Below, one piece after another: positions 21,001-28,179 of a DNA stretch of 64,000 nt. The DNA is from Thermoguttaceae bacterium (GTDB lineage Bacteria > Planctomycetota > Planctomycetia > Pirellulales > Thermoguttaceae): assembly GCA_017937485.1 (NCBI GenBank), contig JAGBDN010000017.1:62001-126000 (forward strand), written 5' to 3'. Made by a program: the position numbers and the translations under genes. Numbering within the stretch: position 1 is the first letter of the stretch; every line of letters begins with the position of its first letter. The notes beneath the pieces are model-generated. The model made no database searches. It was not told the origin of the DNA and saw nothing but the letters and a program-made list of their open reading frames with translations.

Positions 21001-21264
21001 TTGCACGTGCTTAAAGTCAAGCGTTGCGGCAATTTCGGTCTTGCGGTCGGCGCAACGCTCGGCGCGCTTGCGATTATAACGACTTGGTACGGTCTCAGCT
21101 TCGTGATGGGCGGCGGCGGGCGGCACTCCTACGCGGCGGGCGAATCGAATAAAGTCGCGGTTCTCTACCTCCTTTTCGCCGCCAACATCCTTTGGACGCT
21201 CGTCGCGACGGTTCGTTACCAACTCGTCAAGCAAGGACATAAAGCCAACAAAAACAAACGTTAA
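15046..21264 (+). CDS. ccsBA: Giant fused CcsB(ResB)-CcsA cytochrome c biogenesis protein
   Basis: System II cytochrome c maturation: moves haem across the inner membrane and attaches it to apocytochrome c. 2072 residues in one frame. The CcsB half has helices at about 13-40, 53-73 and 110-135, a very long extracytoplasmic region to about 885, and a closing helix (GLKYLGSLLIVLGTAFLIY). A second signal-like helix (ASTLVFAFATLFASATVAQ, about 938-956) starts a periplasmic domain containing WRLLPVFADGRRQPLNTFAE. The CcsA half begins near 1552 and contains the haem-handling WWD element (WGRFWSWDPKEVWALVTLL, about 1962-1980). Candidate haem-ligand histidines include HSYAAGE near 2027 and others in the helices. 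Known CcsBA fusions are roughly 900-1000 residues, so this one is about double. Confidence 0.9.
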   Translation: MSNKTRIFRRTLKFCGSTLLGAALMTAAALAMGWATFVEREMGTPVAQRIIYASNWFYVLIGALGLNILCSALVRLPAFIRRVPVDANTADADASDANSSTAKNKIVVERRLIPFYLAHLGILVLLAGCLATALCGTQARMTIPEGTAVEKAIDASARLFDVELVDLTSPADAEPTKLDIPFSGGPLNWRDCGSYASWKENVSEPLLAKMSEGSFFKDLAKGAAKWSQKAAFVAANVSRTQKPGTLYDRDGFKIEILDYATIYDFAPVEPLVATLTLKKPDGKTTVEKLELAFPNDATPPTDALSASRRAVRKTLTDGVRVVYMLADSNAEAAAFLKTVPTKDATPAHKSTETDAAESGAAQNVSKNDVVVLSVDGERFQIRLTDLAPLAYSGSSDEQRASLETQQAEIKRRLDLERNREDATSDNAAELKPLQTVKREDLERNAAELTELLRSTNELLAAAEQDKDETAKNSALVEARQKYAQRRLINYLTSAWAQLESASATSQEFCEALEKMLSDTTSRLAELDRLDAASRLGETGWRIVGFETSPTLVSDVEELQGWTALIQLESPQGDKYETTLYSELAERNRYPENGRVFGSLWLDRFEGSDSEYGRAWNPALSKPKLELAQTPDGALYYRYNNGCNEFQSGRIETKTLDAQAETVAADQIALTNVAVPTDSTAPTTFSLEKVALQTELGYRFTPGAFVQDKANEFYGTAQVRVTLDEAVETFWLRTIPLESVSDEQLKYLTKRVVSSKRAATIRLTDRELDLGVALFVKKFTPVYEPGSTTAASFSSLVRVLPQGLSAKEQAAELAKNPENDALIQMNRPGVLRSPDSGRVFWAYQDSFNGPYRPGDPEFEQVVDGRLLPGETTPRETLYRTTITLNDDPGRGLKYLGSLLIVLGTAFLIYRKSPKSATMNNPNATDSNKTTSAAKTVASTLVFAFATLFASATVAQEPSEAQPVKQTPVASASTEAAKNFATTNAQIDWKTWRLLPVFADGRRQPLNTFAEILVRDVCGTATPIFAVPEETLTRLESGKPLNFPELEDVLKEVAPEKRAERTAAFNEISAGVVERQREIAAKIRATFPNGTQRFEAPELLFSWLVEPEIWDYIPFIDDAQAKVSQGVFKRTPQEVASRFSRLAPEDFERLDEKSGRTVVEDFRATSGQNSPEIAKALGEVERRLTLFRSVSFVPTQAQSTRPSRYLQRILYGAPSSVSPHSGMSPSASPLAKLDAATRNLERLISTTDKDLRSESPFSNGDFLLRQTEKFSQNGREVEALKLAKAFYLLEMQNVATPTPANGERFETLTVAVADALSELRDHRNAIFAAGTFSDEYRRELLRCVDALSEIADLLELAYLSTTSELPKTLDVVPVVRRREFRLNESQESPWVPLQTLLWAPDSLLARFVDPSLNPELQQLAETPKQTATPRRKRETAPTLDEQTISPFATFDEALRKTLDLSVYERPALEAFLEAATAYRDVSASDRAERFNAALDRFTAELRSLAERSEPFRVALATEEVADERLRMSFLGKTAYPEPDALDAEFLYNRLNPFYWNWVACLLAVVALAVSYCRQTFVRLRRVATRQGQTISSQAFTPFEESFFFVAGFAFLALSCAVAFLGGAIRAYITGWAPVTNMFETVVLLAFLIAAIAIGYTLYPAWGRPFANAWRVSAFPSRLRDATAEELRVSRLLRWPRVVTIVLCVVAALRVCYHEETSISGDALARVVLESFAMQGILDRCAILGTFFFIAWSVPRFLAAVAALVVFPQTTLRRDDLLAELPAEFSDAVERRAAFRRLIASQILQRKAFLTASSAIALLVAAAAYFNSSEFNPNIRPLAAVLRSNFWLTIHVFAIIVSYALGAIAWVVALTSLTAYIFGRYRVGAGEISVAAPVAVSVSKRREKRRAKKNVDVNRTISAASNATADWEPAYSRRVSGVIATMIRSAVLFLTIGIILGARWADFSWGRFWSWDPKEVWALVTLLIYLVVLHVLKVKRCGNFGLAVGATLGALAIITTWYGLSFVMGGGGRHSYAAGESNKVAVLYLLFAANILWTLVATVRYQLVKQGHKANKNKR

Positions 21265-21282
21265 CGTCGTCCGTTCCCGACC

Positions 21283-21320
21283 GGCGTCGCGCTCTTTGTC
21301 TTTTTTAAGAGCGCGACGCC
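21283..21320 (+). terminator. Perfect 14-bp hairpin between ccsBA and lplA
   Basis: GGCGTCGCGCTCTT at 21283-21296 pairs exactly with AAGAGCGCGACGCC at 21307-21320 around a 10-nt T-rich loop. Downstream is moderately T-rich (GTTACTTTTCTTATC) rather than a clean T run. It probably ends the ccsBA transcript. Confidence 0.6.
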
Positions 21321-21355
21321 GTTACTTTTCTTATCGTCTAATCAACGGCAAGACA

Positions 21356-22516
21356 ATGATTTACCTTCAAAACAATTCGCTCGACCCTTATTTTAACCTA
21401 GCCCTCGAAGAATTTTTTCTTACGCGCCCCAACGCGGACGAAAACGGCGGCGACGCGCCTAACTCGCCGTCGTTCAACGAATTAACCGACGAACCAATTC
21501 TACTTCTTTGGCAAAACGCCCCGACGGTCGTCGTCGGCGGTCGCCAAAACACCTTGGAAGAAATCAACTTAGCGTTTATCGAAGAGCGAAAAATCAACGT
21601 TGTTCGTCGAACGACCGGCGGCGGCGCGGTTTACCACGACTTAGGCAACTTAAACTACTCTTTCATCGTTCCGGACGCGACGCGCTTGGCGCCGACGCCC
21701 GCTAACGCATTATCGTTCGGCAACTTACAAGGCAAGACTCAACAGCGCGTTCCCACCTTAACCGATTCCTTTCGTCTCTTGTCGCAACCGGTCGTCGACA
21801 CGTTGCGCTCTTGGAATTTACCGGCGGAACTCTCCGGAAGAAACGACATAACCATCGACGGTCGCAAGGTTTCCGGTTCGGCCCAAGCGCGTAAAAACGG
21901 CAAAACGCTACATCACGGAACGCTTCTTTTCAACTCCAACCTCGACGACGTCGCCGCCGCGCTAAACGTCGACCCGGAAAAATTCCGTTCGAAAGCCGTC
22001 GCGTCGGTGCGTTCGCGAGTCGCCAACATCGCCGAGTTTTTGCCGAACGACGAACGCGCCGGCCTTATCGAGCGTTTTAAGGCCGATCTTTTGTCGCGCC
22101 TTCAAAAAACGCAAAACATTGTAAAAAAAGAAATTAAAGAAAGCGAGTTGGCGCAAATTCGGAAATTGCGCGACGAAAAATACGCGACTTGGGAGTGGAA
22201 TTTCGGCGCGTCGCCTCGTTTTCAATTTCGTTCTTCCCGACGCTTCGATTGGGGCAAGTTCGAGCTGGCGTTCGACGTCGTTCGCGGTCGTATTGAGCGC
22301 GCGCAAATTTTCGGCGATTTTTTCGCTCTCGACGACCTTTCGCCGTTGTTAACGCGCTTAATCGGAACCCCTTTCGAACGCGACGCGCTTCTTTCCAATA
22401 TTTCGGAACCTCTTTTACGACGGTCGTTGCCGTTCCTTTCGCAAGACGATTTCGTCGAACTCGCCTTAAACGCCGCGACGTCGCGTCCCGACGCGCCCAA
22501 TTGCGACACACCGTAA
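21356..22516 (+). CDS. lplA: Lipoate--protein ligase A
   Basis: Activates free lipoate with ATP and attaches it to E2/H-protein lysines. The start is set at the ATG at 21356 (MIYLQNNSLDPYFNLALEEF), where homology begins, giving 386 residues. The ligase core shows WQNAPTVVVGGRQNTLEEIN, then RRTTGGGAVYHDLGNLNYSF near residue 84, and KVSGSAQARKNGKTLHHGTL near residue 170 with the conserved lysine. The C-terminal accessory domain (KYATWEWNFGASPRFQF) is present, as in E. coli LplA. The protein carries about 50 residues more than the usual 338. It sits between two strong hairpins, so it is likely transcribed alone. Confidence 0.92.
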   Translation: MIYLQNNSLDPYFNLALEEFFLTRPNADENGGDAPNSPSFNELTDEPILLLWQNAPTVVVGGRQNTLEEINLAFIEERKINVVRRTTGGGAVYHDLGNLNYSFIVPDATRLAPTPANALSFGNLQGKTQQRVPTLTDSFRLLSQPVVDTLRSWNLPAELSGRNDITIDGRKVSGSAQARKNGKTLHHGTLLFNSNLDDVAAALNVDPEKFRSKAVASVRSRVANIAEFLPNDERAGLIERFKADLLSRLQKTQNIVKKEIKESELAQIRKLRDEKYATWEWNFGASPRFQFRSSRRFDWGKFELAFDVVRGRIERAQIFGDFFALDDLSPLLTRLIGTPFERDALLSNISEPLLRRSLPFLSQDDFVELALNAATSRPDAPNCDTP

Positions 22517-22543
22517 ATACATTTCGTCCCGACGGCTTTTTTA

Positions 22544-22584
22544 AACGTCGTTAACGCGGTCGTTTTCAACGCGTTAACGACGTT
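22544..22584 (+). terminator. Perfect 15-bp inverted repeat at the convergent lplA end
   Basis: AACGTCGTTAACGCG at 22544-22558 pairs exactly with CGCGTTAACGACGTT at 22570-22584, loop 11 nt. The right arm overlaps the last codons of the convergent minus-strand gene. On the plus strand it is followed by CTTCTTGTATT. Confidence 0.6.
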
Positions 22585-25099
22585 CTTCTTGTATTCGCCG
22601 ACGATAAAGTTGAATCTTTTCTTCGTACTCCGGCAGAATCTTCGGAGCGTTTGTTCCCTCGAACCGACGACGCGCCTCGGACGGAAGTTCGACGCTAAAC
22701 GCTTGTTTTTCTGAAACTTCCGCAACTACCTCTTCCTCTTCTCCCGTTCCGCCGCCGGCCCCGACCGCCGAGGGCGCGCCGGTTTCGCTCGTCGTCTCTT
22801 CGCCCGTCGCGCTTTTATCGTTTTTCCAATCGACGCTAAGAGAATCGTCCGACTTTTCACCGCTTGCCTCGTTCTCCAAGGTTTTCTCGCCGGTCGCTCG
22901 TTTTTCTTCCCCGCTTAAATCCTTTGGCGACAAAGCGCCGGCTTCGTTCCCGCCGTCTTTGCGCGACGTTTCTTCGTCGTCGTTTTTCTCTTGCGGCGCG
23001 GCGTTCTTTGTTCTTACGCCGTCGGTCGTCGACGCTTTCGTCGAGAACGCAACTTCTTCTTTTTCCGTTATTTGCTTTGCCATTTTACGCGTTGTTCTTT
23101 CGTCGACGCCCAAGGTTAACAACGCCGCGAACGCGGAAAATCGCCGTTTTTTTAACAAATCGTCGTCGAGCGCGTCCGCCGTCGCCTCGCCAAAGCAATC
23201 GCCAACACCTTTAATATCGGCGCTTACGCTATCGCTTCTCGCGTTGAAAACGAGCGTCGTTTCCTCCTCCAACGGCGCGACGCTCTCCAAACGCTCCGCC
23301 GCGCGTCCAAAGCGATTATTTTCAACGTCTTTCGCGACTTTTTCCCAACGCTCTTCGTTTTGCGACGCCGTTTCGTCCAACGCGCGCCGCGCCGCTTCGT
23401 CCGCCTCGACGCTCCAAAGTTCCGCGTCTTTTAGAACGCCGTCGGCATTGCGCGAAAACTCGACAAAACCTTGCGCCGACTCGCTTTGCAATCGTTCGCG
23501 CAAACGTTCGACAAGCTCGACGCATTCTCTTTCCGCCGTCGCCGCTTCTTGCCAAAGCGCGTTAAATCGCCGTTTAGCCTCTTCAAGCTCTTCGCCGTTT
23601 TCGCCGAACGCGCTGAAATCGACGTTTAAACGTCCCGCAAAACGCGCCAACAACGCCCGATTCTCTTGTTCAAGGCGTTTTAGACGCGTCGTTCTTTGTT
23701 GCGACAACGCGTCAAAACGCCAACTTTCGCTTAAAATTCGCGCCGCCGTCTCCTCGCGTCGCAACGTCGTTCCCCATTCGCCGACAATCGTCGCCGCGTT
23801 TTTCAACGCGTTCCTTCGCTCCGCCGCCGATTCGCTTCGTAAAACGCGGCTTAATTCCAGCGCCGTCCAATCGCCGACGCCGCCCGGCGCCGTCGACCTC
23901 GCTTCCCATTCCGTCCAAAGCGCCGAGGTCAAAAAAACGGCGATTTCTCTTCCGGTCGTTCGACGCGCGCTTGGCGACAATTCGCCGACGCTATTTTCGC
24001 CAACCTCTCCAATTTCTTTAAATCCTCTATTCTCTTCGTTCGTTGCCGACGCGTTTAATCTCCTTATATTCGCCCAACGCGCTTCGATTTTTTGACGTTC
24101 CCGCTCAACCGCCGCGCCGAGTCGCCGAATTTGCGCGATCAATCCGGTCTCCGGCCTCGTCAAATTCGCGTTCAACTCCCGCGCTAATTGCAACAACGCC
24201 GTCGCGGTTTCTTCGTCCGCCCCGCGTTCCTCTTCGGCGGCGCGCTCCAATTCCGCTTCGAGAGTTTCGGCAATTTCCGCGTTTTGGGCAAGTTCGGAAA
24301 TCAATAACTCCCACATTACTAACAACGACGTTTCTTGAAGCGCTTCTTTTTTTTCAATTTTTTCTTTTACCGTCTCTTCTTTTTTTTCGTTATTCTTTTT
24401 ATTTTCCTCATTTTCCCCAATTTTAAGCGCCGCGCCAACATTTTCCGACGCCGACGGGCAAACGTTGGGCGGATTTTCGTCGCGCTTCTTTTCCCAACTT
24501 CCCGCGCTTCCCCAAATCACGACGTTTATCAAAACCCCCAACGCAAAAAACAGCCGCGTTTTACCTTTATTTCGAAAACGCTCGGGCGACGTCGCGGTCA
24601 AGGCGGCGAAGAATTCGGGTTCGTCGAGCGACGCCGCAATTTCCGCGTATCCGCGACGAGCCGACTCGACGGTCGCGACGCGCAAAACGGCGGAAGTCGC
24701 CTCCGTCTTGCCCAACGGATCGTTCGCCGCCTCTTCGCTGAAATCGACCGCCGCGACCCAAACGCCGGCTTGCGTTGGAAAACGCTTTTCTAAACGTCGC
24801 GCCGCCAACAGCGCCGACGCTCGCCGTTCGCGCGTTCCCGATTTGGTTTTTAAGGCGCTCAAGAAACCGACGCAAAGAGCCGCCGACAAAATAATTGCGA
24901 CGTTCCCCCCGACCGTCGTCGCGTCTTGTTCAAACCGCCAGGCCAACGCGCCGACAAGAACGCCGCCCCCCCAAAGGACGCGCGTTCCCCAACGCGTCGC
25001 CCGCTCGACTCGCGACGCGCGCTCCGCTCTTTTCATCGCGTCCGCCAACAACGCCGAAAACGACGCGCTCTCTTTGTCGTTCCAACCGTTTTTTCTCAC
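22574..25099 (-). CDS. Large membrane-anchored acidic coiled-coil protein, planctomycete-type hypothetical
   Basis: 841 residues. Two helices near the N-terminus (WGTRVLWGGGVLVGALAW, then VAIILSAALCVGFLSAL), a third at about 182-200 (LFFALGVLINVVIWGSAGSW), then some 600 residues of Glu/Arg/Ala-rich coiled coil, and a low-complexity Glu/Lys/Gly tail. A short compact C-terminus reads LPSEARRRFEGTNAPKILPE before a terminal basic helix. From memory, many planctomycete proteins encoded near MoxR/DUF58/VWA clusters share this three-helix plus coiled-coil plan, but I cannot check that here. A tract at 24340-24430 is very A/T-rich because it encodes KKNNEKKEETVKEKIEKK. Function unknown; the soluble part is probably extracytoplasmic. 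Confidence 0.72.
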   Translation of the reverse strand: MRKNGWNDKESASFSALLADAMKRAERASRVERATRWGTRVLWGGGVLVGALAWRFEQDATTVGGNVAIILSAALCVGFLSALKTKSGTRERRASALLAARRLEKRFPTQAGVWVAAVDFSEEAANDPLGKTEATSAVLRVATVESARRGYAEIAASLDEPEFFAALTATSPERFRNKGKTRLFFALGVLINVVIWGSAGSWEKKRDENPPNVCPSASENVGAALKIGENEENKKNNEKKEETVKEKIEKKEALQETSLLVMWELLISELAQNAEIAETLEAELERAAEEERGADEETATALLQLARELNANLTRPETGLIAQIRRLGAAVERERQKIEARWANIRRLNASATNEENRGFKEIGEVGENSVGELSPSARRTTGREIAVFLTSALWTEWEARSTAPGGVGDWTALELSRVLRSESAAERRNALKNAATIVGEWGTTLRREETAARILSESWRFDALSQQRTTRLKRLEQENRALLARFAGRLNVDFSAFGENGEELEEAKRRFNALWQEAATAERECVELVERLRERLQSESAQGFVEFSRNADGVLKDAELWSVEADEAARRALDETASQNEERWEKVAKDVENNRFGRAAERLESVAPLEEETTLVFNARSDSVSADIKGVGDCFGEATADALDDDLLKKRRFSAFAALLTLGVDERTTRKMAKQITEKEEVAFSTKASTTDGVRTKNAAPQEKNDDEETSRKDGGNEAGALSPKDLSGEEKRATGEKTLENEASGEKSDDSLSVDWKNDKSATGEETTSETGAPSAVGAGGGTGEEEEVVAEVSEKQAFSVELPSEARRRFEGTNAPKILPEYEEKIQLYRRRIQEERR

Positions 25100-25384
25100 C
25101 TAACGGTTATCTCCTCTCGCCGATTCTTGCCTTACCGCCTTATTTTTACTATTTCCTTTATTTTATTCAATCAGCCTAATTAAGCTTCATTTCCTTCTAT
25201 CTTCTATTTTACCAGAAAATATACGGAAACGACCGTTAAATTCGAAAAATTTTCCCAAGAAACCTCCTTTTCCTCAAAAAAACGGACGATAACGATTATA
25301 ACGGCGCTTTCTCAAGGGCCGACTCGTCAAGGAAGACGCGCGAAATCGTCCGCCGATTTTCGCAACTAAGAAAAAGGATTGAAG
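25100..25384. other. Divergent AT-rich intergenic region
   Basis: 285 bp between divergently transcribed genes, clearly more AT-rich than its surroundings. It should hold promoters for both. GATTATAAC near 25294-25302 is a candidate plus-strand -10 element, but I see no convincing paired -35. Confidence 0.5.
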
Positions 25385-27868
25385 ATGCTTCGCAACGCCG
25401 TTTCAAAGTTCCGCGTTCGCCGGTCAAAGTCCGGGGTCGTTCAACGTTTAAACGCCGCGCTCCGACGCCGTCGGTTCTCCGACGCGCTCGGCGTCGCGAC
25501 GTTCGTCGCGGCGCTTGTTTACGGAAGCGTCGATAATTCCAACGCTTACGCGCAATTTTTCCAATCGAACGCCCAATCCGCGCAACGTTCGCGAGCGCCG
25601 CAAACCGCTCAACCTAACGCGCGACGCGGCGGAACGGCGGCTCAAACGCCTCTTTTCTCCGGAAAATTCGCCCGTTCCGTTTCCGAGAAGTTTTCTCGCG
25701 GCGACGAAACGCAAAAGCAAAACGCAACGCGACGTTACGCGCAAACGCCCGAACGCGGCGGCGCCGGTCGTTCTCCTTATCCGACCGCGCCCGGCTCTTC
25801 CGCGGTTCGCGCTCCCTTGACGCAACGCCCGAGCAACGTTCCCAACCGCGCTCCGGCGTCGGGTTACGCCGCGCCGTTCGCCGCCGCGCCGTTTGCCGCC
25901 GCGCCGCCCGCCGCGAAATCCGCCGACGCCCTCGCGCAACCGTCGACGAGTCGCGAATCGGCGCAAGAAGCGCTCGCGAAAATCCCTTGGCAAACGCTCT
26001 CGCCCTCGGCTCGCGAAAAACTCGCCGCGCTCGCGAAAAATCCGACGATTTATCGTCGCCTCCCAATGGCCGGCGGTTACTGCAACCCGGAACTGTTCGA
26101 CTTTTTCCTCACGCATCCGCACGCGGTCGTCGGCCTTTGGCGACAAATGGGATACGACGACGTCGCGATGGCGCCGGTCGGGCCGAACGTTTACTCGGTT
26201 CGCGAAAAAACCGGCACGGTCGGGCGCGCGCAAATCCTTTACCAAGACGACGAGCTGACCCTCGTTTATTGCAGCGGAAAATATCAGGGCCCCGTCGTTC
26301 CGCGTTCGCTCGACGGCGAGATGTTTCTCGTCCTGCAAACGCGTTACACGGAAGACCCGACCGGACGCCCGATCGTCGTTTGCCGACTGGACGCGTTCGT
26401 CGACCTGAAAAATCCCGGCGCCGACCTCCTTGCGCGTACTTTCAGCGGAGCGCTCGGAAAACTCGCCGATTCCAACTTCGAACAAACCCTCGCTTTTATC
26501 GACAACGTGTCGCAAACTGCGGAAACGAATCCGGGCGCGCTGTCGGGATCGATCGCCGGTCTTTCGGAACTTTCCCCGGAAGCGCGACGGCTTTTCGCCG
26601 CGAAAACGTCCGAAACCGCTCGTCAAGCGCAACTTAGAGCGCGCGGAACTTACGTCGATTACCGCCTGTTGCCGAAATTGAACAGTCCGACGCCGACGGT
26701 CGCTCGCGTTTTGTCTCGCGAACGCTCCGGCGCCGCCGACGTCGCGATCGCCGCTCGCGCTCGAACCGTCGAGCCGACGCCGGGCGCGCCGATTCCTCCC
26801 GCCTTCAACGCCGCCGCGACGTCGAGCCGCGCCGGTTTGGGCGTCGCTCGTTCGCCGTTAAGTCGAACGCCGTCGACGTTTAACGATTTCGACAAGCCGT
26901 CGCTCGCGCAAAATTCGTTCGCGTTGTCCGACGACTCGGAAAGCGATTTCGACTTCGAAGCGGAACTCGATTGGGAAGAGGAAGAAACGATTAAAGTCGG
27001 CGGCGCTCGCGTCGCGCCACAACCGATTTCTTCCGCGCCGACGCTCGTTCCGGAAACTTCGGTCGCCAAAGCGGCGGCCCGCCCGGCGACGCGTTTTTCC
27101 GACGCGCTCAACCTTATCGACTCGAACGCAAACGACGACGAATCCGGCGATTACGCGACGGAACTTCTCGCCGCCGACCAAGCGCCGACGCTCGCGACCG
27201 ACGACGAGGAAATATCGACCGACGCTTCGCCGCTTCTTCTCGACTTCGAAACCGAACTCCTTGAAGAAACGGAAAAAACGAACGCGAAAGCGAACGTCTC
27301 CTCGGTCGCGAAACCGGCTCCGTTGGCCGCTTTATCGACGGAGAACGCCGCCGACGCGATCGCCTTGCCGGGCGCGGCCTCCGCCGAATCGAACGCCGAC
27401 GCCTCGTCCCTTCCGGTTCTCGTTTTCGACGACGCGCCGGAAGCCGAAACGCCGACCGTTTCGGACGCTTCGACGCCCAACGAAACGGCGACGCTCGACG
27501 ACGTTCCGCTCCTGTTGCTCCCCGAGTTTGAACCGTCGAACGCGGCCCCAGAATCGCCGAAAAAAACCGCGGCCCAACCGTCGGCGAAAGTCGCGTTGAA
27601 AAACGATTTAACGCCTTTGAAAGCGCGCGGTCGCGTCGTTGCGCCGATCGTTCCGAAAACGAAAAAAACGCCGGTCGCCCAACCGTCGAAACCGGAAGCG
27701 AAAACGGCGACGCCGGTCGCTCAACCCGCCCCGGCGCCCGCCCCCGTTTGGCGCGCCGTCGACGCTAAACCCGCGAAAACGCAAGCGCAAGCGGCGCCGC
27801 CGATCGCCGAAACGGCTCGCGTCGCGACGGAAAAAGGCGCGACGTTCCGCAAACCGGAACTCCATTAA
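25385..27868 (+). CDS. Exported Ala/Pro-rich protein with one folded domain
   Basis: 827 residues from the ATG at 25385, chosen over the TTG at 25379 because AAGGA lies six bases upstream with correct spacing. The N-terminus is a long signal peptide ending near VYGSVDNSNAYAQ. A low-complexity Ala/Pro/Gln linker runs to about residue 195, including the repeat APFAAAPFAAAPPA. Residues about 205-400 form a folded domain (MAGGYCNPELFDFFLTHPHAVVG begins a region also containing TVGRAQILYQDDELTLVYCS and DPTGRPIVVCRLDAFVDL). The last 400 residues are acidic, then Pro/Lys-rich and probably disordered. No recognised family; the domain order suggests a periplasmic or envelope-spanning protein. Confidence 0.7.
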   Translation: MLRNAVSKFRVRRSKSGVVQRLNAALRRRRFSDALGVATFVAALVYGSVDNSNAYAQFFQSNAQSAQRSRAPQTAQPNARRGGTAAQTPLFSGKFARSVSEKFSRGDETQKQNATRRYAQTPERGGAGRSPYPTAPGSSAVRAPLTQRPSNVPNRAPASGYAAPFAAAPFAAAPPAAKSADALAQPSTSRESAQEALAKIPWQTLSPSAREKLAALAKNPTIYRRLPMAGGYCNPELFDFFLTHPHAVVGLWRQMGYDDVAMAPVGPNVYSVREKTGTVGRAQILYQDDELTLVYCSGKYQGPVVPRSLDGEMFLVLQTRYTEDPTGRPIVVCRLDAFVDLKNPGADLLARTFSGALGKLADSNFEQTLAFIDNVSQTAETNPGALSGSIAGLSELSPEARRLFAAKTSETARQAQLRARGTYVDYRLLPKLNSPTPTVARVLSRERSGAADVAIAARARTVEPTPGAPIPPAFNAAATSSRAGLGVARSPLSRTPSTFNDFDKPSLAQNSFALSDDSESDFDFEAELDWEEEETIKVGGARVAPQPISSAPTLVPETSVAKAAARPATRFSDALNLIDSNANDDESGDYATELLAADQAPTLATDDEEISTDASPLLLDFETELLEETEKTNAKANVSSVAKPAPLAALSTENAADAIALPGAASAESNADASSLPVLVFDDAPEAETPTVSDASTPNETATLDDVPLLLLPEFEPSNAAPESPKKTAAQPSAKVALKNDLTPLKARGRVVAPIVPKTKKTPVAQPSKPEAKTATPVAQPAPAPAPVWRAVDAKPAKTQAQAAPPIAETARVATEKGATFRKPELH

Positions 27869-27872
27869 ACTC

Positions 27873-27910
27873 AACGACCGCGGCGTTTTACAGGACGCCG
27901 CGGTCGTTTT
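27873..27910 (+). terminator. Strong terminator
   Basis: AACGACCGCGGCGT at 27873-27886 pairs exactly with ACGCCGCGGTCGTT at 27895-27908. The 8-nt loop is TTTACAGG, and TTTTC follows the stem. Confidence 0.8.
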
Positions 27911-27911
27911 C

Positions 27912-27965
27912 TTTATTCCCTCGCCGCTTCTTTATTCCCTCGCCGCTTCTTTATTCCCTCGCCGC
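27912..27965. repeat. Three tandem 19-bp repeats
   Basis: TTTATTCCCTCGCCGCTTC occurs at 27912-27930 and 27931-27949 without a mismatch, and its first 16 bases again at 27950-27965. It starts directly behind the terminator hairpin and is non-coding. Confidence 0.85.
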
Positions 27966-28067
27966 GACCGAGCCGCTTTTCTTTCCTCTCGCAAAAAATT
28001 TTCCGAACGCAACCTTTTCATTCTCGCCGTTTAACGCTCGCCGTTTTCCCGCTCTTGGTCGCGCGTC

Positions 28068-28096
28068 TTGCAATTCGTTTCGCCGTCGGGTAAAAT
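28068..28096 (+). promoter_or_regulatory. Predicted sigma-70 promoter for the beta-helix gene
   Basis: TTGCAA at 28068-28073 and TAAAAT at 28091-28096, spacer 17 bp, about 84 bp before the ATG at 28180. Confidence 0.55.
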
Positions 28097-28179
28097 AAGA
28101 CAAGACGGTCGAACGTTCGTCGCGCCGTCCTTTGTTTAGTTCGCAACGTTCGCTCTAACGTTTGAAAGGTTAAGACGTT

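Noticed and set aside
24340..24430. T-rich tract suspected of being a foreign insertion or decayed sequence
   Set aside because: It is coding: on the minus strand it gives a Lys/Glu/Asn-rich segment in frame within the coiled-coil protein.
25448..26632. 394-codon minus-strand frame opposite the exported protein
   Set aside because: Arg/Gly/Phe-rich shadow; the sense strand has a signal peptide, a ribosome binding site and a folded domain.
27912..27965. Possible small CRISPR array
   Set aside because: The 19-bp units are directly adjacent with no spacers and there are no cas genes in the window.
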